A stretch of 64,000 nucleotides of DNA from Exiguobacterium sp. s124 (GTDB lineage: Bacteria; Bacillota; Bacilli; Exiguobacteriales; Exiguobacteriaceae), in the NCBI RefSeq assembly GCF_018617485.1, contig NZ_JACSKH010000004.1, positions 1 through 64,000 of the forward strand, written 5' to 3'. Each line of letters starts with the position of its first letter. The first letter of the stretch is position 1. Positions 36,358-44,918 of the stretch are shown here, in pieces. Both the position numbers and the translations under genes were made by a program. The notes below the pieces were generated by a model that worked only from the letters and a program-made list of their open reading frames with translations, was not told the origin of the DNA and did no database searches.

Positions 36358-36816
36358 ATGAATAAACAAGAACGAATCAATACGATTTATCGTTATCAGC
36401 AGCGTTGGCTTTTTTGGAGAATGGGGCTGGCAGGTCTGACCGGGATGTTCGTCTTTCTGGCACTCCAGTCAGACGGTGCGTCAAGATATATCATTCCATT
36501 AGGGATCACATTAGCGGGTATGTTGTTCGCAATCGGACGAGAGCGTCGCTTTGTTAGAAAGTTAACGGATGTGGAACAAGCCAAACGGATCATCGATTGG
36601 CAGTATGTATCAGAAATGGGGCTACTCGTCTTGTTGGCGATTCTCTTCCCATTCATCGTCTTGATCAATTGGCCGGAATGGTCGCTCTTCGTTGTATTCT
36701 TGGGCGGGGTTATCTTATTGCAAGTCGCACAGAAAAAGCTCGACCGACAGATTCCTGAGTATGACGTGGAGCAGCCAATGCGTCACGAAATCAAACTCGA
36801 CTTCGTGAAAGATTGA
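36358..36816 (+). CDS. paralogous membrane protein, member 3 (EQP subgroup)
   Basis: 152 residues from ATG 36358 (GAAAGGATGA upstream). Starts MNKQERINTI like member 2. Loop motif LTDVEQAKRIIDWQ and tail KKLDRQIPEYDVEQPMRHEI. Four predicted helices. Tandem with member 2 (13-nt gap), pointing to recent duplication. Confidence 0.78.
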   Translation: MNKQERINTIYRYQQRWLFWRMGLAGLTGMFVFLALQSDGASRYIIPLGITLAGMLFAIGRERRFVRKLTDVEQAKRIIDWQYVSEMGLLVLLAILFPFIVLINWPEWSLFVVFLGGVILLQVAQKKLDRQIPEYDVEQPMRHEIKLDFVKD

Positions 36817-36825
36817 GGTGACACC

Positions 36826-37290
36826 GTGGATAAAGCGGAACGACTTCAACGAATTGAACAGTTTGAGAAACGATTCACCCGTCTCAACATCATCGTGAGT
36901 GTAGTCATGCTAGGCGTATCCATCTATTTTCTATCGACATGGAGCCCATATAGCATTCTCTTACCAGGTGCCGCACTTCTTTACACGACATGGCTTGAAT
37001 GGAACAAGATGAGATTGCAGCAATCCTTCAATCCCTCGACACGCTATCATCGTCTGTTGCGAATCGATTTTGCTGTCATGTTGATCAGTTTAATATGGTT
37101 CATGATTTTGATTGCTATGCATTTCATTGGAATCAATATCTTACCGTGGATGAGTTGGACACTTCTCATTGGCGGACCGTGTCTCATCTTGTTTCCACGT
37201 TGGAGTGACCGAAAACAGTCCACACTTGATGAACACCACGTCACATCGGGCGAATGGTCACAGATAAGATTGAAGCGAAAAGTTACTTAA
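36826..37290 (+). CDS. paralogous membrane protein, member 4
   Basis: 154 residues from GTG 36826 after GAGGTGA. N-terminus MDKAERLQRIEQFEKRF, four helices, core QQSFNPSTRYHRLLRID and tail DRKQSTLDEHHVTSGEW. It bridges the two subgroups in position. The gap to the preceding gene is 9 nt. Confidence 0.78.
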   Translation: MDKAERLQRIEQFEKRFTRLNIIVSVVMLGVSIYFLSTWSPYSILLPGAALLYTTWLEWNKMRLQQSFNPSTRYHRLLRIDFAVMLISLIWFMILIAMHFIGINILPWMSWTLLIGGPCLILFPRWSDRKQSTLDEHHVTSGEWSQIRLKRKVT

Positions 37291-37341
37291 AAATATAAAA
37301 ACTCACAATAAAGCACTACAGATCTTGCGAAAGGAGTACAT

Positions 37342-37824
37342 ATGCTGACGAAAGAAAAGCGAATTGAACGGTTACTCGAGCAGGATGACAGTCAATGGCG
37401 TTGGGGATGGGGCGTCGCCATCGCGACTGTCGTGATGACATTCCTAATCGCTGCGCAGTACAGACTGTACGCACCGCTCATCGTGTTCATCAGTTTTTTT
37501 CCGTACCTCTGTCTCGAGTGGCGGAAGACAAAACTGCTCCTCACCTTTAACGAGAATGCGCGTTATCAACGTTTGGTATATACAGACTTCGGGATTCAAT
37601 GGCTCTGCTTCGTCTCGACCATCTGCCTATTGGCCGCCTATTATGCCGATTTGTTATCTCCTATTTTAGCGATTGCCGGGTTATTCGGAATCGGTGCCCT
37701 ATCAATTCTTGGACCATATGTCATCAATCGCTACTTGCACACCCTCGATCCCCATCATGTGCGAGGGAAAGAATTGCGCGAAGCGCGCGATCAGCGTTTC
37801 CATGAGTCCAAAACGAACACCTGA
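37342..37824 (+). CDS. paralogous membrane protein, member 5
   Basis: 160 residues, ATG 37342 after AAAGGAG. N-terminus MLTKEKRIERLLEQDD, four helices, core LLTFNENARYQRLVYTD and tail LHTLDPHHVRGKELREAR. Its stop codon lies in the following terminator hairpin. Confidence 0.78.
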   Translation: MLTKEKRIERLLEQDDSQWRWGWGVAIATVVMTFLIAAQYRLYAPLIVFISFFPYLCLEWRKTKLLLTFNENARYQRLVYTDFGIQWLCFVSTICLLAAYYADLLSPILAIAGLFGIGALSILGPYVINRYLHTLDPHHVRGKELREARDQRFHESKTNT

Positions 37825-37840
37825 AAAGGGTTCGTTTTTT
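37810..37840 (+). terminator. terminator of tandem paralogue operon
   Basis: Stem AAAACGAAC/GTTCGTTTT followed by T-run. It separates the four paralogues from the DUF606 genes. Confidence 0.8.
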
Positions 37841-37930
37841 GTTTGAGGACATCGGTCCTTTTCTTCTTGGTTGCCGAGGCGTAAGCTGACAATGTACACA
37901 GAACTAGAAGAAGAATCGAGGAAGACATTC

Positions 37931-38869
37931 ATGTTGGCTATTTTGATTGGATTGACGATTGGGATTTTGTTGCCGATGCAGACGAGCGTGAACTCTCGTT
38001 TGCGCCAGGTGGTCGGATCCCCATTCGTCGCATCATTTTTATCGTTTACCGTCGGGACCATCTTTTTGTCCTTGTTGCTCCTGTTGACCGGACAATCATT
38101 CGGCTTTGAGAGCTCAGTGATTCGGGAAGGTCCTGGTTGGATGTGGATTGGCGGATTATTAGGTGTCCTGTTTTTAACGGGGAATATTTTGTTGTTCCCG
38201 AGACTTGGAAGTGTCCAGACTGTCATCATGCCGATCTTCGGACAGATTTTAATGGGATTATTGATTGACCATTTTGGCTGGTTCAACTCGGTCGAGCATC
38301 CGATCACGGCGTTACGCTTGTTCGGGGTCGTACTCGTCTTACTTGGCGTCATCGGAACGGTCGCGTTATCCGACTGGCTCAACCGCCGAAGAGGCAAGTT
38401 GGTCGTCTCGATGGAAACAGACACCGAGAACTTGAACCTTTGGCGACTGTTCGGGATTTTCACGGGAATGATGAGTGCTACGCAAACGGCCATTAACGGC
38501 TATTTGGGAACGGTGCTTGAATCGGCACTGAAAGGGGCACTCGTCTCCTTCGTTGTCGGGACGATGGCACTTTTACTCATTTTACTCGTCTCGCGTCAAC
38601 CGGTTCCGCTCGGACAATTGAAAGGTCAACCATGGTGGATTTGGCTTGGTGGAATCATTGGGGCGCTCTTCATCGGAGGAAACGTCCTCATCGTTCCGAT
38701 CGTCGGGACAGGGATTGCTGTCATCATCGTCATTGTCGGGCTGTTATGTGGTAGCTTGCTAATCGATCGCTTCGGTTGGTTCGGAGCGAAGAAGAACCCG
38801 GTCACCGGTGTTCAACTCGTGAGCCTGATCGTCATGGTGCTTGGGATTGTATTGATTCGTTTGTCATAA
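37931..38869 (+). CDS. DUF606/YdcZ-type tandem DMT transporter
   Basis: 312 residues from ATG 37931 (GAGGA upstream; earlier in-frame starts less well placed). Two homologous halves of about five helices, with QTSVNSRLRQVVGSPFVASFLSFTVGT in the first half and QTAINGYLGTVLESALKGALVSFVVGT in the second. Each half ends in LLIDHFGWF or LLIDRFGWF. This is a fused duplicate of the short DUF606 units encoded next door. Predicted small-molecule transporter of the DMT superfamily. Confidence 0.85.
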   Translation: MLAILIGLTIGILLPMQTSVNSRLRQVVGSPFVASFLSFTVGTIFLSLLLLLTGQSFGFESSVIREGPGWMWIGGLLGVLFLTGNILLFPRLGSVQTVIMPIFGQILMGLLIDHFGWFNSVEHPITALRLFGVVLVLLGVIGTVALSDWLNRRRGKLVVSMETDTENLNLWRLFGIFTGMMSATQTAINGYLGTVLESALKGALVSFVVGTMALLLILLVSRQPVPLGQLKGQPWWIWLGGIIGALFIGGNVLIVPIVGTGIAVIIVIVGLLCGSLLIDRFGWFGAKKNPVTGVQLVSLIVMVLGIVLIRLS

Positions 38870-38881
38870 AGGGGGAGAAAG

Positions 38882-39307
38882 ATGAGAGGTGTGTTGTTTG
38901 CAATCAGTGGAGGCTTCTTTCTGACGCTACAAAGTGTGGCGAATGCGCGAATCAGTTCACAGATTGGGACGTGGCAAGCGGCGACGTTGACGCAGTTCAC
39001 GGGATTCGCTGTCGCCCTTCTCGTCATGTTAGTACTGCGAGATCGCACGTATGCACAGATGCGTCATGTGAACCCGCTTTATTTATCGGGTGGTGCGTTT
39101 GCGGCGCTCATCTTGTTCAGTAATATGACGGCCGTTCATGAGCTCGGGGTCACACTTACGATTTCCCTGTTTCTCATTGCACAGTTGGCGCTTGCGCTCG
39201 TCATCGATTGGCGCGGCTGGTTCGGGATGGTACGTCGGAACTTAAACGCGGCGCAGTTGTTCGGGGTGTTCATGATGATTGCGGGCGTCATCTTATTAAA
39301 ATGGTAA
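38882..39307 (+). CDS. DUF606/YdcZ-type half-size DMT protein A
   Basis: 141 residues, five helices. SGGFFLTLQSVANARISSQIGTWQAATLTQFTGF and LALALVIDWRGWFGM match one repeat of DUF606. AAAGGGGGAG precedes the ATG. Likely pairs with the other half-size gene at 39992 into a heterodimer, with the Crp-type gene between them. Confidence 0.85.
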   Translation: MRGVLFAISGGFFLTLQSVANARISSQIGTWQAATLTQFTGFAVALLVMLVLRDRTYAQMRHVNPLYLSGGAFAALILFSNMTAVHELGVTLTISLFLIAQLALALVIDWRGWFGMVRRNLNAAQLFGVFMMIAGVILLKW

Positions 39308-39319
39308 GGGGAGACGGAA

Positions 39320-39979
39320 ATGGTTGATGCATACGTGAAACGATTTGAATTAGACGTTTTGCCCGTTGCTGCGCAACAAAAATTGCAACTCGTCCATTAC
39401 GAAGCGGGCGATGTCATCTGTACACAAGGTGATGAAGCGGAGCACCTCCGTTTCTTAGTGAAAGGAAAGATTCGCGTTTCACACACTTCCGCTACCGGCA
39501 AGCGACTCGTCCTTTCTTTTAAATATCCGCTCGATTTAATTGGAGATATCGAGTATATTCAGCGGACTCCTTACTTGAATACGGTCGAAGCGGTCACGGA
39601 AGTCGAGATGCTCGTCATCCGGTTCGAAGACTTGGTCCAGCACGCACACCAAGAAGTCGCCTGGTTACATTATTTGTTAGAAGAAATCACCCGGAAATTC
39701 GAACGGAAGTCGCAATCGCTCAGCTTCAACCTGTTCTATCCCGTTGAAGTACGCCTGGCGAGTTATCTGTTATCGATGACGCCAGATGACCAAACGCTCG
39801 GCTCGACCGTGGATCAATTGACGGATATTGCCGATTTGATTGGGACGAGTTATCGTCATGTGAATCGAACGCTTCGGCGTTTTGTTGAAATAGGCTTGAT
39901 TGAGCGCAATCGAAGGATGATTACGATTATTAATCGAGAAGGGTTGATAGAGATTGTCGGGGAGAGCATTTATGAATAG
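39320..39979 (+). CDS. Crp/Fnr-family regulator (YeiL-like)
   Basis: 219 residues. N-terminal cyclic-nucleotide-binding-like jelly roll (GDVICTQGDEAEHLRFLVKGKIRV), long dimer helix and C-terminal winged helix with TDIADLIGTSYRHVNRTLRRFVEIGLIER. No Cys cluster for an iron-sulfur site as in Fnr. Sits between the two half-size DUF606 genes, so probably regulates their operon. YeiL-type assignment is from memory of the context. Confidence 0.85.
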   Translation: MVDAYVKRFELDVLPVAAQQKLQLVHYEAGDVICTQGDEAEHLRFLVKGKIRVSHTSATGKRLVLSFKYPLDLIGDIEYIQRTPYLNTVEAVTEVEMLVIRFEDLVQHAHQEVAWLHYLLEEITRKFERKSQSLSFNLFYPVEVRLASYLLSMTPDDQTLGSTVDQLTDIADLIGTSYRHVNRTLRRFVEIGLIERNRRMITIINREGLIEIVGESIYE

Positions 39980-39991
39980 GAGGGAAGAACC

Positions 39992-40465
39992 GTGGCGATT
40001 GGAATGATGCTTGCCATCTTCGGTGGAATGCTCGTCTGTGTGCAAAATACGTTTAACGCCAACGTCAAAAAGCGTGTCGGTGCATGGGCGACGACGACAC
40101 TCGTTCTCTGTCTTGGATTTTTAGCGTCACTACTCATTGGGTTGTTCCGAGAAGGCAGTGCCTTGTTCCAAACGACGGATATGGAGACATGGTACTGGTT
40201 CAGCGGAATCCTCGGCGTCGGGGTCGTCATGAGTGTGACGCAAGGTGTCGAGCGGCTCGGACCGAGTTACGCCATCTCGATTGTCATGGTGTCACAAATC
40301 CTGTTTGCTCTCCTCTGGGATACGTTAGGCTGGTTCGGATTGACGGCCGTCCCGTTCACATGGAAGACGGTCGTTGGGATTGTGTTAATCGTCGGTGGGG
40401 TACTCGTGTTTCAGTTGAGTGGTAAGACACGAGTCACATCAGCCAAAGTCTCAAAGGCGGGTTAA
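39992..40465 (+). CDS. DUF606/YdcZ-type half-size DMT protein B
   Basis: 157 residues from GTG 39992 after AGGAGGG. Five helices, NTFNANVKKRVGAWATTTLVLCLGF and LFALLWDTLGWFGL as in protein A. Completes the DUF606-Crp-DUF606 operon and is followed by a terminator. Confidence 0.85.
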   Translation: MAIGMMLAIFGGMLVCVQNTFNANVKKRVGAWATTTLVLCLGFLASLLIGLFREGSALFQTTDMETWYWFSGILGVGVVMSVTQGVERLGPSYAISIVMVSQILFALLWDTLGWFGLTAVPFTWKTVVGIVLIVGGVLVFQLSGKTRVTSAKVSKAG

Positions 40466-40469
40466 CGAC

Positions 40470-40497
40470 AAGCATCTGATACCCATCAGGTGCTTTT
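40470..40497 (+). terminator. terminator of DUF606 operon
   Basis: Eleven-base-pair stem AAGCATCTGAT/ATCAGGTGCTT with loop ACCC, then T run. Confidence 0.9.
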
Positions 40498-40594
40498 TCC
40501 TTTTTAATGGAAAATCCTCGAAACTTCGCTTTCAGATTGGTAAGATAAAATTACCGAGCGAATTGGATGATTTTTACTGCTGGAGGTGTATGAG

Positions 40595-41056
40595 ATGTTG
40601 CGTGACGAACGAATGGAGTACTTATACGATCAATCGTGGACGAAAAAAGGCCCACTTCTCGTGATGGTCATCGGTGTAGTGACGGCACTTTGGTTATGGT
40701 TCAATGATTCAAAAATGAGCCTGTCTCTGTTCATTTTCTGCGCGGTGATGTTCATGCCGCTTCTGTTTGCGACGTGGCATAAAGTTCAGTTGTTTTTACA
40801 GTTTAACGATTCATCCACATACCGGCGCTTCATCTATTTAAAAGGTGTGTCTCAGTTTATTCTCTTGATCGGTGTCATGTCGATGTTGGCGTTCTACTCA
40901 CTGAAGTACATCACGCTAGACACGATGAGTCTTGGAGGGGCCATGCTTATCGCAAGTTGTCTTCTTTTAGATTCATGGGTCGACTGGAAGATTCTAAAGG
41001 TCGATGACGAGCATGTCGTCGAGAGCTTATTAGGACTGATGAATCGGGAGAAATAA
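40595..41056 (+). CDS. paralogous membrane protein, member 6
   Basis: 153 residues from ATG 40595 (GGAGG nine nt upstream; an in-frame GTG at 40586 overlaps that site). Four helices, core FLQFNDSSTYRRFIYLK and tail DWKILKVDDEHVVESL. Tandem with member 7 (16-nt gap). Confidence 0.77.
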   Translation: MLRDERMEYLYDQSWTKKGPLLVMVIGVVTALWLWFNDSKMSLSLFIFCAVMFMPLLFATWHKVQLFLQFNDSSTYRRFIYLKGVSQFILLIGVMSMLAFYSLKYITLDTMSLGGAMLIASCLLLDSWVDWKILKVDDEHVVESLLGLMNREK

Positions 41057-41072
41057 AGAAGGAGGAAGGTAA

Positions 41073-41537
41073 ATGGATAAACAAGAACGTATACCAAAAA
41101 TGGTCGAACATGACCTCGATGGCCGAGGGGTCGGTGCGGTATTTGGGATCATCGGTCTGTTTTTCTTTCTGGTTGTTTCGGTCATAAAAGGTGTCACGGT
41201 GACGACGGTTGCCTTCTCTTTCCTCGTGACCCAACTGCCGATGCTCTATCAAGCGTGGCGACGGCTGAAGTTGTTACGCACATTCAACGAAGACGAAGAA
41301 TACCAACGCCTCGTTCGTCGGGAATTTCTCATTGTCGTCGCTATGTTTGCGTCACTTGGTATATTCACCTTTCTCACGTGGTTCGTATTGGATTCGATGC
41401 AGGAACTACTCGGTATCGCATTGATTGGCGTCATCCCGTTTCTCATCTGGTACATGACGATGGACCGTAAACTGCGTGAAGCGGACCCGGAACATGTGAC
41501 GAATCGGGAATTACGAAGCGCACGTCGTGAACAATAA
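41073..41537 (+). CDS. paralogous membrane protein, member 7
   Basis: 154 residues, ATG 41073 after AAGGAGGAAGG. N-terminus MDKQERIPKMVEHD, four helices, core LLRTFNEDEEYQRLVRRE and tail DRKLREADPEHVTNREL. A terminator follows. Confidence 0.78.
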   Translation: MDKQERIPKMVEHDLDGRGVGAVFGIIGLFFFLVVSVIKGVTVTTVAFSFLVTQLPMLYQAWRRLKLLRTFNEDEEYQRLVRREFLIVVAMFASLGIFTFLTWFVLDSMQELLGIALIGVIPFLIWYMTMDRKLREADPEHVTNRELRSARREQ

Positions 41538-41569
41538 AAATCAGCTCTGACACGCGTCAGGGCTGATTT
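41538..41569. terminator. bidirectional terminator
   Basis: Fourteen-base-pair stem AAATCAGCTCTGAC/GTCAGGGCTGATTT with loop ACGC between convergent transcripts. Confidence 0.9.
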
Positions 41570-41571
41570 GT

Positions 41572-41661
41572 TTATGAGAACATCGCAACGAGAAAGCCGC
41601 AGACGACCATCCCGATTGTATAAAATGTGAACTGGTGTCGTTCCCAAAACGAGTCATTCAT
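41572..41661 (-). CDS. 29-residue membrane peptide coupled to ABC ATPase
   Basis: MNDSFWERHQ followed by FTFYTIGMVVCGFLVAMFS forms a polar head and one membrane helix. The ATG overlaps the stop of the ABC ATPase gene (ATGA), and the stop lies just before the operon terminator. The coupling and the clean membrane helix argue for a real peptide, possibly an accessory subunit of the transporter. Confidence 0.6.
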   Translation of the reverse strand: MNDSFWERHQFTFYTIGMVVCGFLVAMFS

Positions 41662-42386
41662 CGTGTCACCGCCACATCATCAAGCGGTGTATCGACCATC
41701 CGAACGAATGCTTCGTCCGGGTCGGTCGTTCCAGATTCTTTGAGCCAGTCTTGGAAGTCACCTTCATATAAAATACGTCCACCATGCAGGAAGATGACGT
41801 GGGCATCAAGTTGAACCAAATCGTGCAACTGATGCGTCGAGATGAGACATGTCTTGCCTTCGTCGACGAGACGTTGCATGCGGCGCATGATTTGAATGCG
41901 GGACGCCGGGTCGACCCCGCTCGTCGGTTCATCAAATAAATAGAGAGAACGCTTGATGGAAGACAATAGCGTCACGAAGAGCCATTTTTTCTCCCCGACG
42001 GACATCTTCCCGAGTTTCATCGTCCATAGATGTTCGAACAGTTCTTGTTCTCGGGACGTCGAAAGGTTATTTACATAAGACTCGAGTTTCTTGAAGTCGG
42101 GGCGTTGCGACAGTCGTCCAATGAAATAGGCGAAGTCTTTCCCTGTCAATTCATGATGGTTATACATGAGTTGTGTCAAATACAACATGTCCGTCGTCGG
42201 GACGAGGTCGAGTGACGCTTTGTCAACGGGAAGGGTACCCGTCATACAATCAAACAATGTCGTCTTCCCGGCACCATTTTGTCCGATCAACACGTTCAGC
42301 TTATTGGGTTGCAGGCTGAACGAGACGCTGTCGAGCACAGGACGCGTCGCTTTCGGATAGCGATAAGTGAGTTGGTTTACGTGCAT
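41658..42386 (-). CDS. ABC transporter ATP-binding protein, atypical signature
   Basis: 242 residues. Walker A GQNGAGKTT (about 38-46), Walker B LYLFDEPTSGVD and switch His in LISTHQ. The signature loop reads KMSVGEKKW instead of LSGGQ, an unusual variant. Operon order is permease, ATPase, 29-residue peptide, as in ABC-2 type exporters. It may export a lipid or peptide, or give bacteriocin resistance. Confidence 0.87.
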   Translation of the reverse strand: MHVNQLTYRYPKATRPVLDSVSFSLQPNKLNVLIGQNGAGKTTLFDCMTGTLPVDKASLDLVPTTDMLYLTQLMYNHHELTGKDFAYFIGRLSQRPDFKKLESYVNNLSTSREQELFEHLWTMKLGKMSVGEKKWLFVTLLSSIKRSLYLFDEPTSGVDPASRIQIMRRMQRLVDEGKTCLISTHQLHDLVQLDAHVIFLHGGRILYEGDFQDWLKESGTTDPDEAFVRMVDTPLDDVAVTR

Positions 42387-42395
42387 AAGAACCTC

Positions 42396-43121
42396 CTAGC
42401 GTGTGATAAGTGAGACGAGACTGAAGCGTTTCAACGCAATCGCTCCGATGATGAAATAACCGAGTATGGAAAGGGATGTCGCCCATACTCCGAACGAGAG
42501 GTCGACTTGAGTCGTCAGGTGCAGCAATCCGAGCGCGAATTCATGGAGCGCATAGAATGGATTGAGGAAGCTGAACCATTGATCAGGTGACTTGATTGCC
42601 AATAAAAAGAGCGGAAACATCAGTATGTTCACGAATGTCCCGAGACTCGATACTTTCACTGGAAGTGCCGTAATGGCGACACTTGCAATCGCGAACGGAA
42701 TACTACCGATCAATACGAGTAGAGACGTTGCAATCAACTTGAACGAGAAGAACCCGTGTACGAGCGTGACGACCGTTGTGAATAAAAGCAGGCTGATGGA
42801 GGCAAATAAGAGTTGCGCCAAGATGACGGCGATGACATACGTCAGTTTGTTCCCAGAAATCATCACGTACGTTTTCATTAGTCCGTATTCACGCATACGG
42901 GCGAGTTCTATGCCGACCCCGTTCACATATGTAGCAAGAATAATATACACCCAGAAATAAGAGAGCCCTGGGTAGTATTCCGCTGTCGTTGCTTGGCGAA
43001 TATCTGAAAACGACTGCGTCAAGGCGATCATGAGCGGAATTCCGAATGTCCAGATGAATGGAACTTTATCAGTGACGACAACTTTGGCATACATAAAGAA
43101 ATAACTTGTGATTTGATGCAT
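42396..43121 (-). CDS. ABC-2 type permease
   Basis: 241 residues from ATG 43121 (ACGGAGGA upstream). Six membrane helices with the ABC-2 plan: a large first loop after helix 1, then helices at about 60-80, 100-125, 130-155, 165-185 and 215-235. The partner ATPase starts 9 nt downstream. The transported molecule is unknown. Confidence 0.82.
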   Translation of the reverse strand: MHQITSYFFMYAKVVVTDKVPFIWTFGIPLMIALTQSFSDIRQATTAEYYPGLSYFWVYIILATYVNGVGIELARMREYGLMKTYVMISGNKLTYVIAVILAQLLFASISLLLFTTVVTLVHGFFSFKLIATSLLVLIGSIPFAIASVAITALPVKVSSLGTFVNILMFPLFLLAIKSPDQWFSFLNPFYALHEFALGLLHLTTQVDLSFGVWATSLSILGYFIIGAIALKRFSLVSLITR

Positions 43122-43235
43122 CCTGTTCCTCCGTTTGAATGTTTGAATGTTTGTATCGTAGCACAATATACGGAAGGTTATTGGGAAAAGTTTCAAAAAA
43201 ATAATCCCTCATATCGAATGAGGGATTGAAGATAA

Positions 43236-44732
43236 TCATTTCACTTTGTCGCGTTTCGCGATTTTGTCACTCACTTGCTGACCGCTGAGCGTCACCATGG
43301 GCATACCGCCGCCCGGGTTGACGGTTCCGCCGACGAAGTAGAGGTTGTGGTAAAGTTCACTCTGTTTCTTATGTTTGAAGCCGCCATTTCGATTCTTGTC
43401 GGCGACCGTCCCATAAATGGCACCTCGATCCGATCCATATGTCCGCTCGATATCATGGGGCGTCCATACGTCACGTGTCACCGTATGTTCGCGCAAGCCC
43501 TCGAGCCCCATCCGTTCTAACTTATCGAGTACACGCTCTTCAAAAGCGGCATACTCTTCTTCCGAGAACGGCACATCCTGAATATACGGAATGTGGGGCA
43601 AGATTTTGATGTTTTCATGTCCTGGTGGCGCTTGAGTCGGGTCGGTCTTGTTGACGTTGACGAGGTAAATCGTCGGATCGTCCGGCAATTCGTGTTTCTC
43701 AAAGATTTTGTCCATTTGCTCATGTAGGTTCTCAGAGAAGAAGAAGTTATGATGTGCCAGTTGTGGATAAGCTTTCTTCACCCCGAGATGGAGGACGAAT
43801 CCGGAGCTGGCCGGTTCGTATTTATCGACGAGTTTGTCGACGTACTGTTCGTCCGCGTCGACCATCTTCTGATAGAAAGGAATGACTTCCATGTTCGAGA
43901 CGAAATAATCGGCTGAACGGAGACGTCCATCCTCAAGCTCGATCGCTGAAATCTTTCCATTTACCGTATGGGCACGAACGACGCCTTCTCCGGTATGTAA
44001 CTTCACCCCGATCTCTTCGGCAAGCTTCGTCAATCCTTCCGCGAGCTTGTGAGTCCCGCCTTCGACGTACCAACAGCCTTGGGCATATTGCATGTAAATC
44101 ATCATGTTTAAGACGGCTGGTGCGTTATATGGAGACGACCCGACATATTTGACGTAATACGAGAGCATGTCCCGAAGATGCGGATTACTAATGCGCTTCT
44201 TGATGGCGCTATACATGGTCGACGTCAAATCGAACCCAAAGAGCGTTGGGAAAATACCTGTCTTCATGACAGCTTCTAAAGGTGACTCAAAGCCTTCGGC
44301 CAAGTATCCTTTCTCTGTCGTCTTATAAATGCGTGCTGCGTAATTCAGCAGCTCACGATATTCCTGCATGTCTTTTCGAGATAGGGAAGGATTTGCACGT
44401 TGCATCTGTTCGAGGTCATGGTACAAATCGAGTACGGTCTCGTCCGGGAAGAACGAGCGCCATTCGAGCTCTAATCGTTTGATGGACACATAGTCCTCCA
44501 TACGTTTGCCGCTTCCGCGGAACAGCTTATCGAAGATGTGGGGCATCGTTAAAATCGAGGGCCCGAGGTCGAAACCGAACCCATCCTGTTCGAGCCGATT
44601 CACTTTCCCGCCGATATGGTCGTTCTTTTCATAGAGTGAGACGTCGTATCCTTTTTGAGTGAGCGAGATGGCTGCAGACAATCCGCCGAGCCCTCCGCCG
44701 ATGACGATCACCGACTTATCCACTGATGGCAT
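43236..44732 (-). CDS. phytoene desaturase-family (CrtN/CrtP-like) carotenoid oxidoreductase
   Basis: 498 residues from ATG 44732 (AAGGCGG upstream). N-terminal FAD motif VIVIGGGLGGLSAAISLTQKGYDV, then EKNDHIGGKVNRLEQDGFGFDLGPS, and C-terminal LYFVGGTVNPGGGMPMVTLSGQ, the hallmark of the CrtI/CrtN desaturase family. Such enzymes desaturate or oxidise C30/C40 carotenoids. No synthase (CrtM/CrtB) lies next to it. Which step it catalyses (desaturase or terminal oxidase) cannot be decided here. Confidence 0.88.
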   Translation of the reverse strand: MPSVDKSVIVIGGGLGGLSAAISLTQKGYDVSLYEKNDHIGGKVNRLEQDGFGFDLGPSILTMPHIFDKLFRGSGKRMEDYVSIKRLELEWRSFFPDETVLDLYHDLEQMQRANPSLSRKDMQEYRELLNYAARIYKTTEKGYLAEGFESPLEAVMKTGIFPTLFGFDLTSTMYSAIKKRISNPHLRDMLSYYVKYVGSSPYNAPAVLNMMIYMQYAQGCWYVEGGTHKLAEGLTKLAEEIGVKLHTGEGVVRAHTVNGKISAIELEDGRLRSADYFVSNMEVIPFYQKMVDADEQYVDKLVDKYEPASSGFVLHLGVKKAYPQLAHHNFFFSENLHEQMDKIFEKHELPDDPTIYLVNVNKTDPTQAPPGHENIKILPHIPYIQDVPFSEEEYAAFEERVLDKLERMGLEGLREHTVTRDVWTPHDIERTYGSDRGAIYGTVADKNRNGGFKHKKQSELYHNLYFVGGTVNPGGGMPMVTLSGQQVSDKIAKRDKVK

Positions 44733-44918
44733 ATATTCGCCGCCTTTCCGAAGTATTATTTTCAAAAAACAGAATGATTGCTACCTCTTCTATTCCCGTT
44801 TCCAAATGAATTGAACATGCTTTTACGGATTTGCCACATCCACAAAGATGTCATCCCTGAACGGAGAAAAGTTTTGTATAGTAAGGGAACAGAGTCTGAA
44901 CGAAAGTAGGAATGTAGG

